From contig NZ_JACIEQ010000013.1 of NCBI RefSeq assembly GCF_014196965.1, positions 1 through 34,739 on the forward strand: a stretch of DNA of 34,739 nt. Direction: 5' to 3'. Below are positions 8,000 through 15,969 of the stretch, piece after piece. The position numbers and the translations under genes are program-made. This DNA is from Actibacterium naphthalenivorans (GTDB taxonomy: Bacteria; Pseudomonadota; Alphaproteobacteria; Rhodobacterales; Rhodobacteraceae). Numbering within the stretch: the first letter of the stretch is position 1; every line of letters begins with the position of its first letter. Under the pieces are notes generated by a model that worked only from the letters and a program-made list of their open reading frames with translations, made no database searches and was not told the DNA's origin.

Positions 8000-8857
8000 T
8001 CAGGTGACGTCGATTTCCATCGAGCCGATCCGGTCGATCCAGGCATGGATCTTGTTGCCCGGCTCAATCTGCCCGACGCCCTCGGGAGTCCCGGTGAAGA
8101 TGACGTCGCCCACTTCCAGTGTATAGAATCGGCTGGCCATCTCGATCAGTTCCGGCACGCTCAGCACAAGATCACGCGTATTGGCCTTCTGCCTGGTGAC
8201 GCCGTCAACCTTCAGTTCGAAGTCGAGCTGGGACGGATCGGTGATTTCATCGGCTGTTACAAGCCACGGTCCCAGCACCGAATAGCTGTCTATGGACTTG
8301 CGCATGCTGCGTTCCTCGGCGCCGCGCACCGTCATGTCAAGCCCGATCGCATATCCTGCGACGTACTCCAGCGCGCGCTCCGCTGACACCCTGTCGGCGC
8401 GTTTGCCGATGATGACCGCAAGTTCGATTTCGTGATCGCTGCGCCGATCAGGGAAGCGCAGTGTCACCGGCTCGGAGGGGCCGATAAGACTGCTGGTAGC
8501 CTTCAGAAACAGGCCGGTCTCGTGGATCACCCGCACTTGGGCTGCATTGCCCTGGTGCAGATCCTTCTGCGCGCGCGCCTCTTCCAGGTGCTTGACGTAG
8601 TTCACAGGCGCCGCGACAAGCTTGCCGGGGTTTGCAACCGGTGAATCGAAGGCCAGTTCACGGACTGGTCTGCGCTCTCCGGTCCTGGCAGCCACAAGGA
8701 ATGCCTCCTTGAGCTGATCGAGATGTGCGATCAACGGGTCATGCCGCGGCAACGGGTAGCGCAGTTGCGGCAAAAGGTCGAGGGCCGAGGTGACATCGAC
8801 AACCTCATCGTCCTGAACAAGACCGATACGGTCCTTGTGGAAGCGACAAATCTTCAT
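8000..8857 (-). CDS. Fumarylacetoacetate hydrolase (FAH) family hydrolase
   Basis: A 285-residue FAH-fold protein. The metal-binding acidic residues are in HEIELAVIIGK (Glu143, Glu145) and GLDMT (Asp174), and FTGTPEGVGQIEPGN is the C-terminal signature. The family hydrolyses acylpyruvates or related 2,4-diketo acids. A second, shorter FAH protein at 13178-13888 matches fumarylpyruvate hydrolase better, so this one may act directly on maleylpyruvate or on a methylated analogue. GATAAGGAGAAGAA precedes the ATG. It follows the P450 gene with a hairpin in between, and so may be co-transcribed from the P450 promoter. Exact substrate not determinable. Confidence 0.82.
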   Translation of the reverse strand: MKICRFHKDRIGLVQDDEVVDVTSALDLLPQLRYPLPRHDPLIAHLDQLKEAFLVAARTGERRPVRELAFDSPVANPGKLVAAPVNYVKHLEEARAQKDLHQGNAAQVRVIHETGLFLKATSSLIGPSEPVTLRFPDRRSDHEIELAVIIGKRADRVSAERALEYVAGYAIGLDMTVRGAEERSMRKSIDSYSVLGPWLVTADEITDPSQLDFELKVDGVTRQKANTRDLVLSVPELIEMASRFYTLEVGDVIFTGTPEGVGQIEPGNKIHAWIDRIGSMEIDVT

Positions 8858-8879
8858 TTCTTCTCCTTATCAACGGGCA

Positions 8880-8918
8880 CCCGGCCCGGCGATCCTGGGG
8901 TCGGGTCGCCGGGCCGGG
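8880..8918. other. Strong GC-rich hairpin between P450 and FAH genes
   Basis: CCCGGCCCGGCGA (8880-8892) and TCGCCGGGCCGGG (8906-8918) form a perfect 13-bp stem with a 13-nt loop. There is no T-run on the minus strand. It may lower or stabilise expression of the downstream FAH gene. Confidence 0.7.
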
Positions 8919-8946
8919 GTGACTAGTTCTCAGCGGTCGTCGCGGA

Positions 8947-10191
8947 TCAAGCCAAACGCACGGGGAGTTCTTCCAGACCTCTGAACCGTGTGTTGTGCTG
9001 AAAGCGAGCTTCGCCGTTGCGCACCAAGGTCGGCAGCTCCTTCAGCACGGACGCAAGGGCGATCGGGGCCTCCATCCTGGCAAGCGGCCGACCGAGGCAG
9101 ACATGGATCCCCGCACCGAACGCGACATGATTGTTCGGACGGCGCGCAAAATTCAGCCTGTCGGGGTCTTCGAACACACGCTCGTCCCTGTTCGCCGAAG
9201 CCTGGGCAAGAACCACCTCGGTGCCCGCCGGGATCGTGCCATTACCACTGGCAAGTTCCACATCGTTCGTCGTTCGCCGCCCCTGAAGCTGGAGCGGCGT
9301 GATGAAGCGGATCAACTCTTCGAGTGCCGTGGGCAGAGCAACCTCACCCTCGACCAGCTGACGCTTGCTCTCGGGGTCATCCATCAGGAAATGCATCGAC
9401 TGAGAGATGAGGTTTGTCGTGGTCTCATGGCCGCCATTGAGCGTCACGATGCACATGTGAAGAATTTCGGCGTCACTGACCTCAACGCCATTTCGCTGCG
9501 CCGCAGCCATTGCGCAGAGGATGCTCTCGCTCGGGTCGATCGTGCGGCGCGCCTTGATCTCGTCGAGAAATGGCAGGAGATAGCCCATGAATTCCGTTAC
9601 CGCTTCATGGCCTTGCTTGATCGCTTCGGCCGACACCTGCGGGTTGAGCGGGAAAAGCACCTTGCGCCCCACGCCCTGGATATAGTCAGCATCTTCAACC
9701 GGAATGCCGATGACCCTGCAAATGAGTGCAACCGGGATGCGGAAAGCGAAATCGCGCACGAAGTCGAACTCGCCCATTTGCTTGACCTTCTTGATTTCAC
9801 GGTCAATCACGTCTTGGGTAAAGTCCGTCAGAGACTTGATGGATGTCTGAGAGAAGAAGGGGTTGACGATATCGCGCAACCGGTCGTGATCGGGGTTGTC
9901 ACGGAAGAGCATCGTCGATGTGTGATGCTCCAGCAGGGGGCCCTTGCCAAATTTCTTCTCAAAGTACTCGCCCTTGTAAACGAGACCTGACAGGTCGCGC
10001 CAAACCTGACGCACATCGTCATAGCGCGTCAGAAGAACTGTGCCATCTGCTTGCCGGTGAACAGGATCACCATCGCGCAACAGGCGAAAATACTTGCTCG
10101 GATCGTCGAAATAGTCATCCGGCGGAGCCAATAGATTGAAAGCTTGCGCTTTCTCAGAGTCTGTTTGATCAATTCTCGCGGCTTCGGTCAT
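8947..10191 (-). CDS. Cytochrome P450
   Basis: A 414-residue soluble bacterial P450. The heme-binding loop is FGAGIHVCLGRPLAR with Cys365 as ligand; the I-helix oxygen-activating segment is NGGHETT (residues 252-258) and the K-helix ExxR is EELIR (Glu292/Arg295). No membrane anchor. The ATG at 10191 was chosen because AGGGGGAAAA lies just upstream. Its electron partners are probably the ferredoxin at 6710-7033 and the reductase at 1684-2889. The cluster lacks a Rieske salicylate 5-hydroxylase, so hydroxylation of salicylate to gentisate is a reasonable hypothesis; methyl-group oxidation of alkylnaphthalenes is another. A promoter with consensus-like hexamers lies 37-65 bp upstream of the start. 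Confidence 0.92.
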   Translation of the reverse strand: MTEAARIDQTDSEKAQAFNLLAPPDDYFDDPSKYFRLLRDGDPVHRQADGTVLLTRYDDVRQVWRDLSGLVYKGEYFEKKFGKGPLLEHHTSTMLFRDNPDHDRLRDIVNPFFSQTSIKSLTDFTQDVIDREIKKVKQMGEFDFVRDFAFRIPVALICRVIGIPVEDADYIQGVGRKVLFPLNPQVSAEAIKQGHEAVTEFMGYLLPFLDEIKARRTIDPSESILCAMAAAQRNGVEVSDAEILHMCIVTLNGGHETTTNLISQSMHFLMDDPESKRQLVEGEVALPTALEELIRFITPLQLQGRRTTNDVELASGNGTIPAGTEVVLAQASANRDERVFEDPDRLNFARRPNNHVAFGAGIHVCLGRPLARMEAPIALASVLKELPTLVRNGEARFQHNTRFRGLEELPVRLA

Positions 10192-10227
10192 TTTTCCCCC
10201 TGTATTCCACATCAATGAACCACTTGT

Positions 10228-10256
10228 AACATAGGCATTCGTAAGCATGCTGTCAA
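10228..10256 (-). promoter_or_regulatory. Promoter of the P450-FAH unit
   Basis: On the minus strand TTGACA (10251-10256) and TATGTT (10228-10233) are separated by exactly 17 bp, a near-consensus sigma70 promoter. GCATGC (10245-10250) sits directly downstream of the -35 box within TAAGCATGC when read on the plus strand. The same core lies in the dioxygenase promoter, suggesting a shared regulator. This separates the P450 unit from the upstream CoA-transferase/lyase operon. Confidence 0.6.
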
Positions 10257-10362
10257 TTTTCAACTTGGACACGCCCTTGCTTTTGTCCATGTCAGAAGAT
10301 GAAGCTTCAGCCTTTCGCGCTCCCCCCACATGCGCGGCACGCTCCTCTGCGGCGATCTGCCT

Positions 10363-11226
10363 TTAGCCGCAAGTCGCGCCCGGAAGGGCCTGGACGAATG
10401 CGGCGATCGGGGCAAGGGCTGCAAGGTCCACGCCGGTTTCAACGCCGCAATCCCGGAACAGGCTCACGACATCCTCGGTGGCGACGTTGCCGCTGGCACC
10501 GGGAGCATAAGGGCAGCCGCCAAGCCCACCAATCGCGGAATCGAAGACGCGTACACCCTGATCATAAGCCGCGCGCACATTCGCCGTGCCATGGCCGTAG
10601 GTATCATGCGCATGCATCGCCCAAGCGGAAACGGAGGGAAAGCGCGCCATCGCCGCCCTGAACAATTCCGCGACCTGCGCCGGTTCGCCGCGGCCAGTCG
10701 TGTCGCATAGGCAGATCTCGGCATCGGGGCAGATTTCCAGCGCGCGTTCCAGAAGATCGAGCACGGCGTTGGCAGGTGTCACCCCCTCGAACGGGCAATG
10801 GAATGCGGTGGCGAGGTTGAACCGCAGCCGCAGCCCATCGGGCGCCTCAGCGACAAGCCGGGCGTAATCGGCGAGGGCCTCATCCGGCGTGGCGCGCACG
10901 TTCGAACGGCTGTGGCTTTCCGAGACCGAGATGACATAGGACAGAAACTCCGCTCCCGCCGTGATTGCCTTCAGGCCATAGCGGGCATTGGGAACCAGGA
11001 CCTGCGGCACGACATGACCCTGGGCCAGAACCTCGGCCAGAACCTCGCCGGCGTCGGCGAGTTGAGGGATGGCGCGCGGACTGACGAAGGAGGTGATCTC
11101 CATCCGTTTCAATCCTGCAGCGGCAAGGTCGCGGATCACGGCGATCTTGGTCTCGGTCGGGATGAAGGGGCCGATGTTCTGAAAGCCATCGCGGGGACCA
11201 ACTTCAACGATCTGGACGGCGGTCAT
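10363..11226 (-). CDS. HMG-CoA-lyase-like enzyme (candidate citramalyl-CoA lyase)
   Basis: A 287-residue TIM-barrel protein with the HMGL signatures: VGPRDGFQN (Arg12, Asp13), the metal ligands in MHAHDTYGHG (His205, His207), and GGLGGCPYAPGASGN with Cys238. Enzymes of this family cleave 3-hydroxyacyl-CoA esters into acetyl-CoA and a ketoacid; members also cleave (R)-citramalyl-CoA. It overlaps the CoA-transferase stop by 4 nt (ATGA), so the two form a functional pair. In a gentisate cluster the pair could dispose of citramalate-type products from methylated ring substrates. True HMG-CoA lyase activity is the alternative, but no leucine catabolic gene is nearby. Confidence 0.85.
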   Translation of the reverse strand: MTAVQIVEVGPRDGFQNIGPFIPTETKIAVIRDLAAAGLKRMEITSFVSPRAIPQLADAGEVLAEVLAQGHVVPQVLVPNARYGLKAITAGAEFLSYVISVSESHSRSNVRATPDEALADYARLVAEAPDGLRLRFNLATAFHCPFEGVTPANAVLDLLERALEICPDAEICLCDTTGRGEPAQVAELFRAAMARFPSVSAWAMHAHDTYGHGTANVRAAYDQGVRVFDSAIGGLGGCPYAPGASGNVATEDVVSLFRDCGVETGVDLAALAPIAAFVQALPGATCG

Positions 11227-12467
11227 GCTATTACTCCCTTCTGGTAGAGCAACTTGATTTCATCCTGCGAGTAGCCCGCGATCTCTGCCAGAACGGCTGC
11301 GGTATCTTGTCCGACCTCCGGGCCGGTGCAGCGGATCGTGCCAGGGGAATCGGGGAAATGCGGCACAATGCCGGGATGAAGCAGGTCGCCATGTAGCGGG
11401 TCGCTGACTTCGCGCACCATGCCGCGGGCGCGGAACTGCGGATCATCGGCAATTTCCGCAGCGGTGTAGATCAGCGTCGAAGGGATGTCTGCCTTGGCCA
11501 GAAGCTCTGTCAGTCGACCGGCATCGAACTGCCTGGACCAGGCAGAAATGGCCTCGTCGAGTTCGTTGACGTGTTTGAGGCGGCCCGCATTGGTCTGCAA
11601 CTCCGGCCGTACCGCCAGATCTTCGCGCCCGATCAACGCTGTCAGCCGCTGAAACAGAAGATCTGAATTCGCAGCGACAATGACCCAACGGCCATCTGCC
11701 GAAGGATAGGCGCTGGTGGGAGCCGCCGACGCGATGCGCGCGCCGACGGGTTGGCGCACAAGGCCGAGCGCACCGTACTCCGTGACGATCCCTTCCGTGA
11801 GCGACAGCACGGCTTCTGTAAGCGCTACATCGACGGTGCTGATGTCCCCATCCTCGGCTCCGCCGCTGCCCGTCCGACCGTCTCGGCGCAAAAGACCGGC
11901 GAGAACGCCGATCGCTGCGTAAAGTCCGGCAACGGAATCGCCGATGCTGATGCCGACGCGTGGCGGCGGCAGATTGGTGGTGCCAGGAGGATGGTCGGTC
12001 AGGTGACGCAATCCGCCGATCGCCTCGCCAATGACGCCAAAAGCGGCGCGGTCACGCAATGGGCCAGTCTGTCCGTAACCCGAGATATGGGCCACTACGA
12101 GACCTGGCCGCAGCTCCTGCAGCCTTTCACGATCGAAGCCGAGACGCGCCAGACCCCCGGGGCGCTGATTCTCGATCAGCGCATCAGAGCGCGCGATGAT
12201 GCGTCCCACGGCCTCGACTCCTTCGGGGCTTTTGAGATCAACCGCAACCGAACGCTTGTTGCGGCCATGAACGCTCCACCACAGTGACGCGCCGTTGGAT
12301 TGCGCGCCCCAGCCCCGCACAGGATCCCCATCGGGCGGTTCGATCTTGATGATCTCGGCACCAAGATCGCCGAGAATGCGAGTGGCGAACGGAGCGGCGA
12401 TGAAGTGGCCGATTTCGACAATGCGGAGGCCGCTAAGGGGTGGCGGGGCTTCTGGTCTGGTGTTCAT
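11223..12467 (-). CDS. Family III (CaiB/BaiF-type) CoA-transferase
   Basis: A 414-residue protein with the class III CoA-transferase architecture. LRIVEIGHFIAAPFATRILGDLGAEIIKIE is the N-terminal signature and Asp177 in GISIGDSVAGLYAA is the expected acyl-anhydride aspartate. It moves CoA from a donor such as succinyl-CoA to a carboxylic acid. The 4-nt overlap with the HMGL-type gene implies that its product is the lyase substrate, for instance citramalyl-CoA. GAGGACAC lies before the ATG. It is the fifth gene of the transporter-led minus-strand operon. The acid it activates cannot be read from the sequence. Confidence 0.88.
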   Translation of the reverse strand: MNTRPEAPPPLSGLRIVEIGHFIAAPFATRILGDLGAEIIKIEPPDGDPVRGWGAQSNGASLWWSVHGRNKRSVAVDLKSPEGVEAVGRIIARSDALIENQRPGGLARLGFDRERLQELRPGLVVAHISGYGQTGPLRDRAAFGVIGEAIGGLRHLTDHPPGTTNLPPPRVGISIGDSVAGLYAAIGVLAGLLRRDGRTGSGGAEDGDISTVDVALTEAVLSLTEGIVTEYGALGLVRQPVGARIASAAPTSAYPSADGRWVIVAANSDLLFQRLTALIGREDLAVRPELQTNAGRLKHVNELDEAISAWSRQFDAGRLTELLAKADIPSTLIYTAAEIADDPQFRARGMVREVSDPLHGDLLHPGIVPHFPDSPGTIRCTGPEVGQDTAAVLAEIAGYSQDEIKLLYQKGVIA

Positions 12468-12533
12468 GTGTCCTCGTCGAGATATCCGGCGTCTCGCTCG
12501 CTTCAGGAGTGTCCGGCTTCTGTTGGTGTTGCG

Positions 12534-13181
12534 TCATACCGCATCTGGTTGGTGTGCTGGCGCGGCCTCACGGAAAGCGGGCAGCGCATCGGCTGCATCG
12601 AATATCCGCGCGATGGTGGGCCAACGGCTTGTATCAATGTCGAAACGTTGGTTGTTCCAGACCTGGGCATAGAGGCAGCAATCCGCGAGCCCCGGCGTAT
12701 CACCATGGCAGAAACGCCCGGTGCGACTGTCCTGCGCCAGCATGATTTCAAGCGGATCAAAGGTGGTTTCGACCCATTGCGTGAACCAGGCTTTCTGAGC
12801 AGCCTCGTCGGCACCGAATTGCTCGGTCAGGCGAGTCAGGACGCGCAGGTTGTTCAGGGGGTGGATCTCGCAGGCGATCATGTATGAAAGCGCGCGCACA
12901 CGTGCCCGCCCGTCTGCCCCCTCAGGCAAGAGCCGCGGTCCGGGTTGGGTTTCGTCGAGCCATTCGATGATGGCAAGCGACTGCACAAGAACCTGGCCAT
13001 CGTCGCTTTCCAGAACCGGCACAAGTCCGGCGGGGTTCAGCGCCAGGAATTCGGGCGTACGGGTTTCACCTTTGCGCAGGGCATAGGGCACATATTCATA
13101 GGCGACGCCCTTGAGGTTGAGGGCAGCGCGCAGCCGCGTCGAGGTCGATGAGCGGAAGAAATTATGAAGGCGGAAGGTCAT
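12534..13181 (-). CDS. nagL: Maleylpyruvate isomerase, zeta-class GST
   Basis: A 215-residue zeta-class glutathione transferase. RSSTSTRLRAALNLKG (residues 10-25) carries the SSxSxR glutathione-activating motif, followed by NPAGLVPVLE and the LVQSLAIIEWLDE segment. This type isomerises maleylpyruvate to fumarylpyruvate with glutathione (or maleylacetoacetate to fumarylacetoacetate). The ATG at 13181 overlaps the TGA of the fumarylpyruvate hydrolase gene, which ties the two steps together and favours maleylpyruvate. Length fits NagL-type proteins (about 212). The earlier in-frame ATG at 13253 lies inside the hydrolase gene and was not used. Confidence 0.9.
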   Translation of the reverse strand: MTFRLHNFFRSSTSTRLRAALNLKGVAYEYVPYALRKGETRTPEFLALNPAGLVPVLESDDGQVLVQSLAIIEWLDETQPGPRLLPEGADGRARVRALSYMIACEIHPLNNLRVLTRLTEQFGADEAAQKAWFTQWVETTFDPLEIMLAQDSRTGRFCHGDTPGLADCCLYAQVWNNQRFDIDTSRWPTIARIFDAADALPAFREAAPAHQPDAV

Positions 13182-13888
13182 TCGACGTGTCCCTTCGCGC
13201 GCGGCCCGATGGTCGTGGTAATCTCGCCCAGCCCACTGATCGAGACGACGCATACATCGCCCACCTGCATCGCGCCGACGCCCGCAGGCGTGCCTGTCAT
13301 CACCAGATCGCCGGGCCGGATCTCCATTGACTGCGACAGGATCGAGATGATCTCTGGCACCGACCAGATCAGGTCTTGCAGATCGGCGCTTTGCTTGACG
13401 GCACCATTTAGCGTCAACTGGATCCGGCCCTGCTCGGGCTTGCCGACCGGCGCGCCAGTGTGGATCGAACCGATCACCGCCGAGCGATCAAACGCCTTGC
13501 CCCAGTCCCAGGGCCGTCCTGCCGCACGGGCAGCAAGCTGCAAGTCCCGTCGCGTCAGGTCGTTGCCGATGGCGTAGCCGAAGATGTGGTCGCGCGCCTG
13601 TTCCTCGGGAATATCCGTGCCAGCCTTGCCGATGGCGATCACCAGTTCGGCTTCATAGTGGAAGTTCTGCGTTTCGGGCGGATAGGCGACGACCTGCCCA
13701 TCTTCGACAACGGCATCGGCGGGTTTGGTGAAGAAAAACGGCGGATCGCGATCCGGATCCTTGCCCATCTCTCGTGCATGCTCGGCATAGTTGCGTCCGA
13801 CGCAGAAGATCCGACGCACAGGGAAACGCTCGTCCCGACCGGCGATAGGCAGGCTGACGGCAGGAGGCAGCGGGAAGCTGTAATTCAT
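13178..13888 (-). CDS. nagK: Fumarylpyruvate hydrolase (FAH family)
   Basis: A 236-residue FAH protein of the short type. FPVRRIFCVGRNYAEHAREMG, HYEAELVIAIGK (Glu79, Glu81), GNDLTRRDLQ (Asp110) and RPWDWGKAFDRSA are all features of fumarylpyruvate hydrolases, which give fumarate and pyruvate. Two starts are possible: ATG at 13951 overlapping the permease stop (ATGA), or ATG at 13888, which gives the family N-terminus and has AAGGAC upstream; the latter was chosen. It is followed by nagL with a 4-nt overlap. The pair completes the gentisate pathway. Confidence 0.9.
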   Translation of the reverse strand: MNYSFPLPPAVSLPIAGRDERFPVRRIFCVGRNYAEHAREMGKDPDRDPPFFFTKPADAVVEDGQVVAYPPETQNFHYEAELVIAIGKAGTDIPEEQARDHIFGYAIGNDLTRRDLQLAARAAGRPWDWGKAFDRSAVIGSIHTGAPVGKPEQGRIQLTLNGAVKQSADLQDLIWSVPEIISILSQSMEIRPGDLVMTGTPAGVGAMQVGDVCVVSISGLGEITTTIGPRAKGHVE

Positions 13889-13947
13889 GGAGGTTATTGT
13901 CCTTTCCTCGTGGTCGTAATTCAGCGATGTGGCATCGTAGGATGCAT

Positions 13948-15888
13948 TCATGTCGGCACTATCGCCCTGCGCAGCAACCGAAGTGCCACCATGATTGCGA
14001 CACCCAGGCCATGGAGCATGAGGGTGTATCCGCCACCCAATGCTTCCGGCAGAAGAAGCAGCACTCCGCCAAAGCCCAGGACTGCGCGTTCGTAGCCTGA
14101 CAACATGCCCCCGAACCAGCCAACCATGGCGGCGGATATGGCATAAACCCCAATTGCCGCAGCAGACGTGGTCAGCAGGATTTCAACCGGGGTTCCCTGC
14201 ATCAGCAGGGCAGGCGTAACCACGAAAATGAAAGGAACGATATAGGCTGTCCAGCCTAGCCGCATCGCAACGAATGCTGTCTGCATCGGCGGGGCCCCGG
14301 CCAGCGCCGCAGCGAAGAAGGCGCCGATGCCGACAGGCGGGGTCACCATTGACATCATGCCGAGGTAGAAGATGAAGAAATGGGCAGCCATGGGTGTGAT
14401 CCCGGCCTCTACCAGCGGAGGTGTAAGAAGGACCGCCAGCAACAGATAGACGGCAACCGTCGGCATCCCCATGCCAAGGACAACACTGGCAATGGCCGTG
14501 AGGAGCAAGAGCAGCGGAAGGCTGCCCCGACCGATCTCGGCCAGCGCGAACGTGCCGACAAAGCCCAACCCGGTGATGTTGAGAACACCGATGATGAAGC
14601 CGGCGGCAGCGGCGATCATCAGGATCTCGGTCATGGAGATGCCGGCTTCGGCGAGCGATTGCCAGATCATGCGCAGAGTGATGCGCCGGCCACCATAGCC
14701 GTATGCGACGCCGCAGATCAGGGCAACGCCGGCCGCCCAGAGGGCCGCCGTTTCCGGTCGCTGGCCCAGCCAGAACATGCCGACCACGATCACTGCAAAC
14801 GGCAGGATGAAGATACCCCCGCGACGCAGAGTGTCGAGCGCAGAAGGAATTTCATCCTCACGCAGGGGGGCGATGTTGGCCTTGGCGGCCTCAAGATCAA
14901 CCTGACAGTACACCGCAAAGTAATAGAGCGCGGCCGGGATGATCGCTGCAATCGCGACCTGCGCATAGGAAACGCCCAGGAAATCGGCCATAAGGAAAGC
15001 GACTGCGCCCATGACCGGGGGGGCGATCTGCCCTCCGGTCGAGGCGACGGCCTCGACTGCGGCAGCCATCCGGGGCCGATATCCCGAGCGGATCATCAGC
15101 CGGATGGTGACGACGCCGGTCGCGACGATGTTGGACACCACAACCCCGGAGATCGTGCCGAAAAGCGTCGAGGCCAGGATCGAGATCTTGGCCGCTCCGC
15201 CGCGGCGGCGCCCCAGCGCGGCAAGCGCGATGTCGTTGAAGAACTCGCCCCCCCCCGCCCGCACGAGGATCTGCCCGAACAGCACGAACGCGGCGACGAC
15301 CGTTACCGACACGTTCATGGTAAGGCCGAGCATGCCATTGGCATCGAACCCGATATAGGAAAGCAGACGATCCGGTGAGACCTGCCGCGTTTGCATCGCA
15401 CCCTGAATCATGTGGCCGATCATCCCGTAGCCCCCGATGAAAAGCACCACCACGACGAGCGCCCAGCCCACCACCCGCCGCAGCCCCTCAAGCACCAGCA
15501 GGACAAGCATCCCGGACATGATCACGATATCGACCGGGGCGGACATCACCCGCGAGACGATATCGGCATAGTTTATGGCAACATACAGCGAAAGACCAAG
15601 CCCCAGGACGGCAAGAATCCAGTCGATGGTTCTACCACCGTCCGCCGGAACATTCTCGTCGCTGCCGCGTGGATCCTTCTCGCCGACGCTGCTTCTGTCG
15701 ATCAGGAACACCAGGCCCAGCCCAAGCCCCAGGGCGACGGCCAATATCTGCTCGACATAGACGCTCAGCCCGAGGCGGCTCGGCGCGTCGAACCCCACAG
15801 CGACGGCCAGCAGCGAAAGTGCCACCGCCTGGGTTTGGACGGCAATCCGACGAAATGTTGGCAGCCGACTGCCAGTTGTCTGAGTCAA
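13948..15888 (-). CDS. TRAP transporter fused permease (TAXI type)
   Basis: A polytopic inner membrane protein of about 646 residues combining the small (DctQ-like) and large (DctM-like) TRAP permease parts, as usual for TAXI systems. The large domain carries GGQIAPPVMGAVAF and LGMGMPTVAVYLLLAVLLTPPL, motifs of the transport core. The best ribosome binding site (GGAGGAAA) sits 9 nt before a TTG at 15888; an upstream TTG at 15906 is possible but overlaps that site, and no ATG gives a full N-terminus. It works with the periplasmic protein encoded just upstream. Its place before the gentisate genes suggests import of an aromatic acid such as salicylate or gentisate, which is inference. Confidence 0.9.
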   Translation of the reverse strand: MTQTTGSRLPTFRRIAVQTQAVALSLLAVAVGFDAPSRLGLSVYVEQILAVALGLGLGLVFLIDRSSVGEKDPRGSDENVPADGGRTIDWILAVLGLGLSLYVAINYADIVSRVMSAPVDIVIMSGMLVLLVLEGLRRVVGWALVVVVLFIGGYGMIGHMIQGAMQTRQVSPDRLLSYIGFDANGMLGLTMNVSVTVVAAFVLFGQILVRAGGGEFFNDIALAALGRRRGGAAKISILASTLFGTISGVVVSNIVATGVVTIRLMIRSGYRPRMAAAVEAVASTGGQIAPPVMGAVAFLMADFLGVSYAQVAIAAIIPAALYYFAVYCQVDLEAAKANIAPLREDEIPSALDTLRRGGIFILPFAVIVVGMFWLGQRPETAALWAAGVALICGVAYGYGGRRITLRMIWQSLAEAGISMTEILMIAAAAGFIIGVLNITGLGFVGTFALAEIGRGSLPLLLLLTAIASVVLGMGMPTVAVYLLLAVLLTPPLVEAGITPMAAHFFIFYLGMMSMVTPPVGIGAFFAAALAGAPPMQTAFVAMRLGWTAYIVPFIFVVTPALLMQGTPVEILLTTSAAAIGVYAISAAMVGWFGGMLSGYERAVLGFGGVLLLLPEALGGGYTLMLHGLGVAIMVALRLLRRAIVPT

Positions 15889-15929
15889 AGCCTGTTTCCT
15901 CCACAATGAGCGAATGCAAAAAGGACTGC

Positions 15930-15947
15930 GCCGGGAAATCTCCCGGC
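15930..15947. other. Tight intercistronic hairpin between TAXI binding protein and permease genes
   Basis: GCCGGGA (15930-15936) and TCCCGGC (15941-15947) with a 4-nt loop lie in the gap between the binding protein stop and the permease start. Such stems often keep the abundant binding-protein mRNA stable while allowing less permease to be made. Confidence 0.6.
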
Positions 15948-15969
15948 CCAGCCCTCCGTCATAACCGTG

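Noticed and set aside
14380-15378. 332-codon plus-strand frame rich in Asp, Arg and His
   Set aside because: Reverse complement of the TRAP permease membrane helices, which produces exactly such polar nonsense.
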